A stretch of 64,000 bases of DNA, taken from the NCBI GenBank assembly GCA_964019425.1, contig OZ025781.1, forward strand, positions 1,494,501 through 1,558,500, in the 5' to 3' direction. The first letter of the stretch is position 1, and the number at the start of each line of letters is the position of its first letter. Below the pieces are notes generated by a model. It was not told the origin of the DNA. It saw only the letters and a program-made list of their open reading frames with translations, and did not search any database. Made by a program: the position numbers and the translations under genes. Shown piece by piece: positions 12,127 to 22,279 of the stretch. This DNA comes from Flectonema sp. DT1601 (lineage: Eukaryota > Euglenozoa > Diplonemea > Diplonemida > Diplonemidae).

Positions 12127-13867
12127 ATGTATTGTTGGGTCGTTATACTGCTCACGGTACTATCTCTTTCTGAAGGAGAGTCCGTGAAGGGTAGTTGGGG
12201 AAATGTTCTTGGGAATGAGGAGCCTATCGACCTACCATCAGAAGTTGAAGAATTCATGTTAGAAAGTATCAACGAACACTGGGCACGCGACAGACGTGTT
12301 AGTCATGTGAGTGAAATGCGTGTAAAGGAAATCTTGTCTTCAACAAGACAAATAATGACATTTACGAAAGATGGGAAGAAACCTCTAAAGTTAAAAATGA
12401 GAACGTGGGATGGGGAAACATCAGTTCAGCCACTCCTACTTGGTGCGAGATATGATATTAATGTTTTGATTAATCACGTGGCGGAACCTCCAACTGCTAC
12501 AACTGAAGTTGAAAAAGAAGCATCAATTGCTTTTAAAACAACAAAACACCACATAACAATTCAAGGAGATCGTGAAGGACTTTTCTCAATGGTTTTGCAT
12601 ACATGGCAACCTGTTGGATTAGAAAGTTGGGAATCACCAAAGTACAGCAATTGGACTCCAGTGTTATCAAATTGGTATGGACTAGCTGAGCCTCCAATTC
12701 ACAGTAAGAAATATGCGGCTGATAATTTTCTTCCACTTCGGTTAGTTTGTTATAATATATGGAACTTTAATAACCCATGGGGACGTAGAGTTGAACTGCT
12801 AACCAGGAAGATCAAAGACGGTCCACCTCCTGACATCATAGCCTTCCAAGAGGTCAGATATGATAATGCTGGTGATCAGTTGGGACCTGAAAACACTCGT
12901 CATCAAGTTGATCATCTTCTGTGGAGGATGGAATCTGTTGGTTTATATCAAGTGATATGGATACCTGCAATGTCTTATATTCAAGATGATAAAGCATTAG
13001 CATTCCAGACTGAAGGTCCAGCTATTTTCACTCGTCTTCCTGTTACCCGAGTTGAAGCATTGCAACTAACCAGATTTTGGCCTGAGGACTCTGGTGATGA
13101 GCATCAGAGAGTATGTTTATTTTTATCACAGGTTACGTTCTTAAATTGATTGAAAACAAAACAAAAAACAGCTTTGCCTCAGTGCGACCGTTGAGACTGA
13201 ACAACTCGGAAAAGTCAACGTTCTCACATCACATCTCACTCTTTCTGATGATGCGCGTCTTAACAATGCTTATGAGATATGTCAGTTTGCTAGAGAGATG
13301 GAAACCAAAGATGGAGGTGGTAAGGTTTGCTTGTTTGCTACGTATTTCTCTTTTTAAACAGTCCGTCTCAATCTTGTTAACAATCACCACACAACAAACA
13401 CTAGATTACTATTTTTACTGGTGATCTTAACATGATACCAAGTGATAACGCAATGAAATATTTATTAGGTGAATTCGAGCACAAAGGCGACAAGTGTGAT
13501 TTCAAAGATGTCTGGCTACTACCAGGAACACGAACACACGAGCTTGATGGTGAAGCCGCAGAAAAGGGATTCACATTTAATAATTTAAATGCTAAATTAG
13601 AGAAGAGAATCGACTTTGTTCTTGTCAGAGGTGATGTTGATATTAATTCCTTTGAGTTGATGGAGGTCATCGGAGCGAAGTCAAAGTCACCGGTATGTTT
13701 TCATAAGGTTTTTATTTATTTTTACAATGTCGTGACAACCTTTACTAAAACAGGATGAATTACCCCCGAGTGATCACATGGGTCTCAGCGTGTTAGTTAA
13801 TCACAAGGATTTCAAGCACGAAGACAACACTGTCGCAGACGACACCACAGCGAAGGATGAGCTTTAA
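12127..13867 (+). CDS. ER-lumenal endonuclease/exonuclease/phosphatase-fold enzyme with C-terminal KDEL
   Basis: Four exons: 12127-13110, 13172-13324, 13405-13692 and 13754-13867; all introns are phase 0; 512 residues. A signal peptide (MYCWVVILLTVLSLSEGES) starts the protein. After a ~200-residue N-terminal region with two Trp-rich stretches comes an EEP domain with its main motifs: LVCYNIWNFN, IIAFQEVR (metal-binding Glu), TGDLNMIPSD, IDFVLVRGD and PSDHMGL (catalytic Asp-His). The last four residues, encoded by exon 4, are KDEL, the classic ER retrieval signal. The family cleaves phosphodiester bonds in nucleic acids, sphingomyelin or inositol phosphates. The substrate cannot be told from sequence; signal peptide plus KDEL points to the ER lumen. 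Confidence 0.88.
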
Positions 13868-14116
13868 TCTCAGCAGTGGTTTTTGCGGCATGAACGACGA
13901 GTTATCGACGATTTCGTGGATTAGCAAACACTTTATTTTTCTAATTTCAGTGACGTACATAATTTATATGGCTGTGATGAAGTTTTTTACTTGTTTTTTT
14001 TTTTTGTTAAGTCACCAAACTCCTCCTTTATATATAATTCTATTTTCGAGTTATCCCTAACAACAGCAACAACCAAAAAAAAAAAAAAAAAAAAAGAATA
14101 AGAAAAAAAAAACAAA

Positions 14117-14731
14117 ATGGCGTTTCGCATTGCTCTTTGCGGTACGATCACACAACGAACGGGTACTGAAGAAGCGTATTGGTACATTGTGTTTAATACG
14201 GAAATGAATGGTATGAATATGGAAGCAAAAATTAAAGAAACAGAAGGATGTGCAGCAATCATGTGGAGGGATGGAATGAATACGTACACTGGATCTATTG
14301 CATCATTATGGAATGGTCCATCACCATGTAGAGGACTATTTCATCATGATAGTGATGGTGGTCCTCAATTGAATGTTCCAAGAGGAACTTTCAACTTAAC
14401 AGCAACAAAAATTGAGAATGGAGGTCGCTGCATCATATTCGACGGCAGCTACAGTGACGATACCGTTAGCGGATCACACTTCTCAACAGCAGTCGTTTTG
14501 GATTCGAATAAAAATCCGACCAGCTGTGAAGGATCTTGGGACGAGTCAAGCAATACCCTAACTCTTCAATATAATAAAAACAGATTGTTAATTGGTAAAT
14601 GGTCTACTTCATCGAGTCAAGTTGATAAATATTGTGGTGTTTTTTATAACAAGAAATCAGACAAATTTAACACCCAAGGCTGTCCCGATGGAACTTTTTT
14701 GCTCTACCCTACTGAGCTTGATGAAAACTAA
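14117..14731 (+). CDS. Unrecognised 204-residue protein
   Basis: Single exon from the ATG at 14117, which follows two oligo(A) runs (14075-14095 and 14103-14112). The product has normal codon use, several Cys (residues 8, ~45, ~72, ~104 and later), many Gly and Asn, and alternating hydrophobic residues suggesting a beta-rich fold. There is no clear signal peptide or membrane helix. Two Trp-Asn/Trp-Asp segments (LWNGPSPC, SWDESSN) are notable. I recognise no family. Confidence 0.7.
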   Translation: MAFRIALCGTITQRTGTEEAYWYIVFNTEMNGMNMEAKIKETEGCAAIMWRDGMNTYTGSIASLWNGPSPCRGLFHHDSDGGPQLNVPRGTFNLTATKIENGGRCIIFDGSYSDDTVSGSHFSTAVVLDSNKNPTSCEGSWDESSNTLTLQYNKNRLLIGKWSTSSSQVDKYCGVFYNKKSDKFNTQGCPDGTFLLYPTELDEN

Positions 14732-15051
14732 AATGAGCTTCGTTACTATTCTTTCATGTTTCTCATCGATCGCAGGTCGTTTACTCACCTGCTGGAGTTA
14801 TGTTCTCATTTGTTGTAGTTTTTTTTTTTTCCAACATATATTTTAGATTATTTTTTTTTTCCCTCCTTTTTTTTTTTTGCCTCTTTTGAAGGGCAAATCA
14901 CTAAAAAGAAAAAAAAATGAAAGAAAAGAAAAAAAAATGAATGAAAAAAAAAAAAAAAAAAAAGGCAGTAGTGGAATTTCATACTTATATCGTGAGGAGT
15001 TATTATTAAGAAATTATTTTAATCATTTCAGGAAGAGGGGATTTCTTTCCA
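14732..15051. other. Spacer
   Basis: T-rich then A-rich runs (14819-14880 and 14905-14963). An acceptor-like CATTTCAG ends at 15031, 21 nt before the next ATG. Confidence 0.6.
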
Positions 15052-17292
15052 ATGTCGAACCTAATTGAATTACAACCGATGCCTTTGCCATCGGAATACT
15101 CAAAAGCATTCGTTGCTTTGAAGAATGTCGATATTTACTACATCGGGTCAGTTGGTAAAATAAGTCAAAAAGGACAAGTTAAGAACAGAGTCCTCGTCAT
15201 AGTAAGTGAGCAACTATTTAGTTGCTATCCAAATGGAGGAATAACAACACCTATTAGGCTAACAGAGATGAAGGGATTGTTGGTAAAAAAAAGTGACATA
15301 GTAGTCAGAACTCACGGTGAAGATCTCTGGCTACGATTCCCTAATGAGCAGATAAGTAATAAGATTGTCAGAATTTTGCAAGGATTGTACTACAGAGGGA
15401 CGATGTCAGATTTACCTTATACAATCGTACCTGCGGCAACAAGGATGTCTAGTCATGGGATTCACTTTCAAGGAATGAAAGAAGCGATATACATGGATCC
15501 AATAACACAACCAGAGCCATCACTAGAGAGAGGATATCCTCCTCCACCGAGTTCAGTAGCATCTTCCGAAGCAGAAGTTAGGCATGCTGCTCGTGGTGCT
15601 GTTGCTGCCCCAAGGACGGGTCAAATTCAACAATACAGTTCAACATCATCCATTCCACCTCCTCCTCCTCCACATGAAGAATTCCCCGACTGCACTGACA
15701 GTACGACTGGTTTGATAACTGAAGGAGCTATCAACAGTACTTCTGGTACTCATGAGTTCCCAGTCATTGAGATGGTTCAACCAAAAGCTGGTGAAATAAC
15801 TCACGGGACTGTAACCCTGTCACAGGATCAACTTAACGCTCAGGGTGGTCCCATTAAAATTAATCTTCAGATTCAAGGAGGAACAATCGGAAGTACTAAT
15901 GGTGAAGGAAGTAGTACAGTTTTTAGTGTTCAGGCTGGTGATGATAATAATGTTGTTGTAGAGCCAACTCTTCAACAGCCGAGTGCCACTCTTACTCCAC
16001 ACGTGACGCCGATGCAAAATCCGACTTCTGTTGCGGCTCCTGTTTCTCAGCAGCCAGCTTCGATTGCATCGTCACCTGCAGCAGCTCCACAACCACAGCA
16101 TTCTGTTGTTTCTCAACAAGCTGTAACTCAACCTGTTGTATCTCAACCTGTACAGCAATCTATACACTCATCACAGCCACATCATGTTGCTAATCAAACA
16201 TCTCAACCTCCACGTTCAGTTCTCAGAGCATCTGAGTCTTCTTCAGTCACCAAAGCTGCTCCAAAACCTGAACATGCGACACCTCCACAACCACATCGAA
16301 CACAGCCAGCTCTTCAAACGGTAACATCACAAACATCACAACCTTCAGTACCTCAACAAGAAGTAATCGCTTCTCCAGGAGGTCGTGTACTTCATCATCA
16401 ACAACAACCACTCGATGAATCACCAACTTGGAATCTCGGGATGCTCGTTGACGTAGAAGTCCCAACACCATCAGGAGTACCTCAAAGGGTTCAAGTACCT
16501 GAAGCATGTGTGGGAAATGTTAAAGATTTAATTGATCAAATACATGAAACTCAAAGTCAGATTAGAAAGAAAGATGGTCAGCTATCAGCTGTACTAAATC
16601 TTTCACAGAAAACATCATCCGTCAAGAAAGATGAAAACGACGGAACTATAAACGAACTGCTTCAGAGAATACGAGACACGGAAACAGAGTTAATGAGAGT
16701 AAGAGATGAATTACAAACTACGAAGTCAAAATTAGTGACAGAGAAGGAGCAGCATTTGAGTGAGTTGGCAGACTTCTCAGTACCTCCGGTAGTTCAGCAT
16801 GTGCATCCTCTGCAACCACCACAGCCTCAGATTATACCGGCAGTGCCGTTCTCTCCTGGTGCGCGACTTGACAGCAGTCGGATTAGTCCGCACCGATACT
16901 ATGAACATCCCTCTCACCCTCCTGCTACTCACAGCACTCCTTCTCGTTCTAAGAAACCAGGTAGGCAGTACTCTCACAGTCCTGTTAGAGGATCTGATGG
17001 GGTATGTTATTAATTCTTGTTGTTGAATACTTTTTAATTGGTTTCAATAATTTAATATTTAAAAACAGGAAAGTGACTGGGCAATGATGTCACGTATTTG
17101 TCAGGACATCTCTCAGAGACTTGACAGTACAAAGATAGTTCAGGTTTGTAGATATTCTTATTCAGAGAGTTGATATTGTGTTTATGAGAAATAATAATTA
17201 TAAAACAAAAATAGTCACCACATGCCACCGAGGTAAAGGCTCGTCTGAATACGCAATTCTCTCCACTTCCGAACTTGTCTCCGAGAGTGTGA
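15052..17292 (+). CDS. PH-like domain protein with long Gln/Pro/Ser-rich region and coiled coil
   Basis: Exons 15052-17001, 17069-17143 and 17215-17292, all joined in phase 0, give 700 residues. Residues ~15-125 look like a PH-type fold (KNRVLVIVSEQLFSCYPNGG, then a strand pattern ending in a helix VRILQGLYY). Residues ~155-470 are low complexity, rich in Pro, Ser, Gln, Val and His. Residues ~495-570 form a coiled coil (IDQIHETQSQIRKKDGQL). The last two exons are small and end in Pro/Ser-rich residues. The layout resembles the gene at 9100 (PH-like head plus coiled coil), so the two may work in the same structure. I know no named ortholog. Confidence 0.8.
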
Positions 17293-18172
17293 TGAACTAA
17301 GTTTGGAGTCCTTTTGCCGTATTGAAACACATAGTCGTTGCCTTTTTGTATTTGACTGTAAATTCTAAGTTCTAATTCATTAGAGAGGTGGGGACTGTAT
17401 TGATCGTGGTGGCTGGTTAGCAAAAGGGGGAAAATAGCAAGATGCTCCGATCTTTCTATTTTCCCCCTTTTTTTTTTTGTTTTTTTTTAAATTCTGTCAA
17501 CCCGAATCAACAATACCAAATACACGTCATATATTCTGTGTTGGCTTTTATTGGGTAACCCCACTTAGAACTTTTTCTTGCTTTTAATGGAGGCTCTTCT
17601 GGTAGAGTGCTCTGTCACGGTAAAGAGGAGGTAACCATATTTGGTATTGAATAATAATGCAGTTTTAGAACTATTTTACGCGAGTATTTCCCTACCTTAT
17701 TTGGGGAAAAGGGTGTCTTTTGTTTTGCTCCTTGTTCTTTTTTTTTCTCTTTCTAGTTGTCTTCTTGTTTTGTTTTTTTTAATTGCGTTGCTGAATTGTT
17801 TGTACTCAACAGCCATGGCGCATTCCCTTCTCTCTCCCATCCCATTTGTTTGTTGGTTAGGAGTAATTCTGTATATCAAAGAGAGAGAAGAGCCAATTGT
17901 TTTCTTTTTATTTGCTACATTCCTAGTCTTTGTTGTTTTGTATCTCATCCAAACTTTTGTATTGTCTGACAATGTTAAATGCACGATGCGTTTACTCGTA
18001 TGTTTTATTGTCTTGAGTCTCTTGTCCACAAAAAATCATTTAAAACTATTCTTCAGATTGTATTAAACACTATATGGGAGTTGATTATTTAGGTTTTCTT
18101 TTTTGAGTTTTGATTTTTCTTTTAAAAAGAACTTATCCAACATCTCTATCTCTCTTAAGGTAACTGAATGGA
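17293..18172. other. Spacer
   Basis: Mixed-composition spacer with poly(T) near 17469-17486. A 141-codon open frame at 17641-18066 is almost wholly Leu/Phe/Val/Ser from T-rich DNA and lacks a convincing start context, so I do not call it. Nothing else was recognised. Confidence 0.55.
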
Positions 18173-18483
18173 ATGGGCAACCGAATGGGATGCCTCAAAT
18201 GCTTTGAAAGCGACGACGCAGTTGGGGGATTTTCTGCTCTCAGATGCGTGAAATGCAGAGGCAAGGTGTGGTATTAAACTTTAAAAAAATGATTGACCAC
18301 TATATTTCTCACATCACATAAAATATCAGGTACAAGAGAATGACGCAAGCTTTTCAGGAGGGAAAGTTTACCACAAAAAATGTTATATTAAGGTATGAGT
18401 TGTTTTATAGATTTCTACATAAGGTCTGGTGTAGCAAATTGAAAAGTCATAAAAATCAGATAAAGCGCGGTGCGTTCTCGTGA
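18173..18483 (+). CDS. Tiny half-LIM-like zinc protein with possible N-myristoylation signal
   Basis: Exons 18173-18265, 18330-18392 and 18460-18483 are all phase 0 and give 59 residues. The first intron begins GTGTGG, the second GTATGA; both end ATCAG. The protein starts MGNRMGCLKC, where Gly2 could be myristoylated and nearby Cys palmitoylated. It contains C-x2-C (CLKC), then CVKC and, across the first intron, 17 residues to H-x2-C (YHKKCY). That spacing matches the first zinc site of a LIM domain; the second site is missing. Conserved frame across three exons supports a real gene, but transcript evidence is lacking and exon ends could differ. Confidence 0.55.
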
Positions 18484-18867
18484 ATAGCAATTCGCAAATT
18501 CGTTGTTGCCTCCCGGCAGTCAAAAGAATGAGTTTCTTACACTCCGATTTTAAATATTATTGTTTCTGTTTGATTTGATGTGTTTCTTACTACTTTCTTA
18601 GAATTATTTTAAGGCAAACAACTCTTGCGTGAACATTTACCCCATTTACACAGTCTCCTAATTCCGTTTTTTTTTCTCTTTTTTTTTTTTTTTGTAATTA
18701 AATGCGTCAAAAAGAACGCATTGATTGCTACAGGGCAACCATCGCAGTTGCTACAACAACACTAGTTTTCTTTATTGAATTTGGTGGTTCTCTTTTTTTT
18801 TTTTGTTTTGTTTTTTTTTTTCCTTCAGATATAAAAATGTATTCTTCTTCAGGGTGATAATATAAAT
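18484..18867. other. Spacer
   Basis: AT-rich with T runs at about 18676-18694 and 18795-18821. An acceptor-like TTCTTCAG ends at 18852, 16 nt before the next ATG. Confidence 0.6.
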
Positions 18868-19419
18868 ATGTCGACAGCACTACTGTCGCCGTCTGACTTT
18901 CAAGTATACCACTGTCATAACCCTGTGGTTGGTGGAGGTAGTAAGAAACAAGATATATTAGAGACCAGGCAGTTAGAATTAAGTAGAACACTTCGATGTT
19001 TGAGAACCACTCCAAGGAACGATTCTGATGAGCTGTTCTCGCTGACGCATCCTCCAAGTGAAGGGATATTAGTCCTTAAAGTCTTATCAAATTTATTTGA
19101 AATTTCTTGTCATAAAAAGCTTTGGAGACATTTAAAATCTTTACCGTTTGAGCTTGTTGTTGAACATCTAGTTAGTCAGTCACCTGAGTTTACTGCTCCT
19201 GGAACACCTCTTCACATGTCCCTCCTCGATTTGTCATTAAAATATGGAAGCGGCGGAGCCGTTTTGCGAAATAGATTATTATCAAACATCTCTGACTGGT
19301 GTCTCGCTTACTATGAACTGTGCCCTTCTAAACAACTAACCAGAAATGAGATCCACATTAGAGCAGAAGCCAAAGCTGCAGAAATTATTAGGCAATATGA
19401 GATGAATAAACAACAATGA
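18868..19419 (+). CDS. Unrecognised 183-residue helical protein
   Basis: Single exon. After a ~30-residue polar N-terminus the product is mainly helical, with repeated hydrophobic helices (ILVLKVLSNLFEI, LWRHLKSLPFELVVEHLV, MSLLDLSLKYG, LSNISDWCLAYY). The pattern could be an ARM, VHS or other helical-repeat fold. The last 25 residues form a charged helix. No family is recognised; codon use and the acceptor-like site upstream support a real gene. Confidence 0.7.
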   Translation: MSTALLSPSDFQVYHCHNPVVGGGSKKQDILETRQLELSRTLRCLRTTPRNDSDELFSLTHPPSEGILVLKVLSNLFEISCHKKLWRHLKSLPFELVVEHLVSQSPEFTAPGTPLHMSLLDLSLKYGSGGAVLRNRLLSNISDWCLAYYELCPSKQLTRNEIHIRAEAKAAEIIRQYEMNKQQ

Positions 19420-19508
19420 CTTCAGTAATATGTGTGCAATCTTGTGGATAGTTCCCTTGATAGATTTTTCTTCTTTTTTATGTATTTTATTTGTTTTATC
19501 TTGTTCTG

Positions 19509-19543
<35 letters not shown>

Positions 19544-20334
19544 GAAATAGCTGAGGAAAAGAGCTGCTTAATGGCTGCGGATCAAACCTCACCTTTTTGA
19601 TTTGATAGGAGAGGTGGTGGTTTAGCTATTTCCTCTTTGTTGTAATGATGTGGAATGTTGTAGTAAGCATTTAATGCATCTGCGCTTCTTGAAAAAAAAA
19701 AAAAAAAATGGCGGTGGCAAAAAAAAAAAGTTTTGTATTATAAACCTAATTTTTTTTTTTTTTTCCAATTCTGATTTTTCGTAATCTACAGAGATAAACA
19801 TTCTCCCTAAGTTACAATTAGATACGAAGAGATCATAGAGTTCATCCTTTTTCGATTCTCCTTTCATTGTTACATCAGTGACGGACAATAACTAACGTAA
19901 CCATCTGTATCTAAATATTATTTTCATTTTATTATTATTATTATCTAAAAACCTAACTAGGGATTAGTACCTGCTGCTTTGAAGGCTCTCCGCAGCTGAA
20001 CTGAATTCCTTCCAAAATTACGTTGTGTTGGAGAATCTTCTCCGCTGTTACTGTATCTCACGTGTGTAAACAGAAATTTAAGTAAGTCGGAAACTTACTT
20101 GTAAGTCTGTGCTGCTTGTTGCAATCAAAATGTGGTTCTTGTATCGAGATAATTGTGTTCTTCGCTGTTTATTTATTTCTTGTTACTCCGCTGTTACTGT
20201 ATCTCATGTGTGTAAACAGAAAATTCTACCAAATCAAAAAAAAAATTTTTATTTTCATCTTTTTTTTTTTATTCCAGACGGTTGGTTTTTCCAAGAAGGG
20301 GAAAAAAAAAAAAAAAAAAAAAAACCAACAAAAC
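19420..20334. other. Spacer with repeats
   Basis: Contains T and A runs (19510-19535, 19690-19708, 20302-20324), a 37-bp direct repeat (20040-20076 and 20186-20222) and a perfect 8-bp stem at 20080-20100. No gene is supported. Confidence 0.6.
20040..20222. repeat. 37-bp direct repeat, two copies 146 bp apart
   Basis: Copies at 20040-20076 and 20186-20222 share CTCCGCTGTTACTGTATCTC and the following 17 bases, with one C/T difference. Just after the first copy, AAGTAAGT (20080-20087) pairs with ACTTACTT (20093-20100) around a 5-nt loop. The copies lie upstream of the possible Med20 gene. Origin is unknown. Confidence 0.8.
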
Positions 20335-21006
20335 ATGTCGAATAACTGTGTTCGAAGGATATATGGACTACCTTCTAAGAATAAATCACAATACGGATCC
20401 ATAGTAGACGCAATCTCAGAGAATGTAGGTGAGAGTATGACAGTTAGTAGTTGCCTTCCAACAGAAGCTGTCGTCACAAAGTATGATTTAATTCCAAAGG
20501 ATGGCAGGGATTCTTGGTACGTATTGGAGGGACTGGGTGATATTCAATTTAATATTTTACTTCCAAAACCACCTCACAAACCTGGTCTTCTGTTAGCTGA
20601 ACATAAAGAGCAATCATCATTAACTAATATTCTATGTAAGGAATTACAGTTGGTTGAGAGAGCAAGACAGGTTATAACTGTGACCTATTCGAGATCGTTC
20701 TCAAACCCTGATTGGAATATTGCTGTTGGTCAAATCAAAGCAAATGGAGAACAGAAAGCGATCGTTGTTGAAATTGCTTACCTTCCGTACAATGATTGCA
20801 ACCCTCCTCCGAGTGTTGAAACTCTGGTTGCGCAGTTTGCGTCTCTCGCAAAATTATCGAATCTCGGATTTCACAGTTGTCGAGAATCCAATGAAAAGAT
20901 CTATCTGAGTACAGGACTCACATCTCGTCCTGATAAGGAGGACATCCCGCACAAACATCTAGCATTGGATATGACTGTACTTGCTGTGAACTCTTGTCTT
21001 TTATAA
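20335..21006 (+). CDS. Possible Mediator subunit Med20
   Basis: Single exon of 223 residues. The ATG at 20335 lies 11 nt after a 23-nt A run; the frame is open upstream but only with Phe/Lys-rich sequence. The order of elements resembles Med20: a short N-terminal strand (NCVRRIYGL), a long helix (YGSIVDAISENV), strands around SWYVLEGLGDIQFNILL, then DWNIAVGQIKANGEQKAIVV with EIAYLP, like the 'V-x-V-G ... G-h-x-V-E-h-x-Y-x-P' segment of Med20, and a helix (VETLVAQFASLAKL). Med20 belongs to the Mediator head module with Med8 and Med18 and has a TBP-like fold. The match is by pattern only, so the name is tentative. Confidence 0.55.
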   Translation: MSNNCVRRIYGLPSKNKSQYGSIVDAISENVGESMTVSSCLPTEAVVTKYDLIPKDGRDSWYVLEGLGDIQFNILLPKPPHKPGLLLAEHKEQSSLTNILCKELQLVERARQVITVTYSRSFSNPDWNIAVGQIKANGEQKAIVVEIAYLPYNDCNPPPSVETLVAQFASLAKLSNLGFHSCRESNEKIYLSTGLTSRPDKEDIPHKHLALDMTVLAVNSCLL

Positions 21007-22279
21007 TTTTATGGAAACCTTTTGATATCCCAGCTGTTCCTCTTCAAACTTTATAAGCAAACCATACGGAGCTTGACAGACGAATCAAGTGAGTAATCGT
21101 TTTCTTAATCACATTCTCACTCTGTCGCTACTTTATTCGACGACAACTATTAGTCAACGCCGGGTCGTACTTGTGATTGTTACCACATCGCGTTTAGAAG
21201 AATGTCATCATATTTTCCAACCAATTTAACACCCAGCAGGTTATTCAAAATAATGCAGATGGTTGTTACTCATCTACATTTGGTTGATTCTCTTGTGAGC
21301 GATGTGTTGACTGCGGCAGCTGAGGAGTACCGAGGGGGGTGAACTCTCGTTCGCTGGTGAGATTCCTTGCGAAACTGAGCAGCACTTGATGAGATGGAGT
21401 AGGTTTGAATAGTGAGTTGGAGATGTAGATGTGCATGAAGCCATTTTAGTTGTTCTAGTTTGTCGAGAAGCTGACTCGAAGGATGGACGCTCCCACATTC
21501 TCAATAGAAGGTTGACTTAGTGTTGACAGCACTTTGCCACCTCCAGTAGCTTTCACAATTCAAACGCGAGATCACAGCCGTCAGATGATTTGTTGAGTGT
21601 TTAAATTACTATACTTGATCAGGTCTTAGCGTCACTACTATTGGAGATCTGTTCAGCAACCAATGCACTTGACTTCTTGGGTATTAGTAGCGTTACTACT
21701 GTTGGAGAGTTACTACTGTTGGAAATTATCGATCACTGCGCTTAACCTTTTAGCTCTTAGTGTCACCGTTAGTTATGATTTCTTGTATTGCTGTTCAATC
21801 ACTTCGCTTGAATTTTCAAGTTTTAGTGCGTCACCGTTATTAAAGGTCTCTTCTTGTGTAGCTGTTCATTAATCGCTGCAGTCCGCTGTGGTCAGGACTT
21901 TTGGGGTGAACGGATAGGCATATTCCAGTTCCCTGTTTTTTATTTATTGGAGCGTCACTTCGAAGTTTGAATTGTTACCTCATTTTATTTTCCGGTCTAA
22001 TTTTTATGACCTTGGCGAACAAAGATACAGCACCTGGGGAAATGAACTGATCCGTAACTTTTTTAATTATCTGGGGTCATACAGTATCACTCAGGTGACG
22101 TTTTGGTTGCGTTTCCTGAGAGAAATAAATGAAGTCCCCAACGGCAAAGGAATAGAACCCAAATGAGAAACCTTATTAGTGTTCGTGGTGTTTATTCACG
22201 AAGAAAGTAGGTGTTTTCTGTTTGTAAAAGTATCACACATTTATAATTTATTTCTTCCTACCACAGGGTGCGAAAGACC
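21007..22279. other. Long spacer with degenerate tandem repeats
   Basis: Unlike other spacers this one is not A/T-run rich. It holds about four diverged repeat units (see 21610-21890). On the minus strand two stretches (around 21310-21500) are open and faintly coding-like but break quickly. The right end (about 22213-22266) looks like an intron or trans-splice acceptor region ending CTACCACAG before the next ATG. Confidence 0.5.
21610..21890. repeat. Degenerate tandem repeat, about four units of 59-72 bp
   Basis: The element CTTAGYGTCAC-like recurs at about 21625, 21684 (as ATTAGTAGCGTTAC), 21756 and 21822. Units also share a TCTTGT / GCTGTTCA / TCACTTCGCTTGAA-like remainder, clearest between the third and fourth copies. 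Divergence is high, so the array is old or under loose constraint. No coding frame runs through it. Confidence 0.55.

Noticed and set aside
17641-18066. 141-codon hydrophobic open frame
   Set aside because: Leu/Phe/Val-rich composition follows from T-rich DNA; no start context, no family and unlike the codon use of neighbours.
21274-21560. Minus-strand open stretches that look faintly coding
   Set aside because: Frames break quickly, no consistent introns join them, and all other genes are on the + strand.
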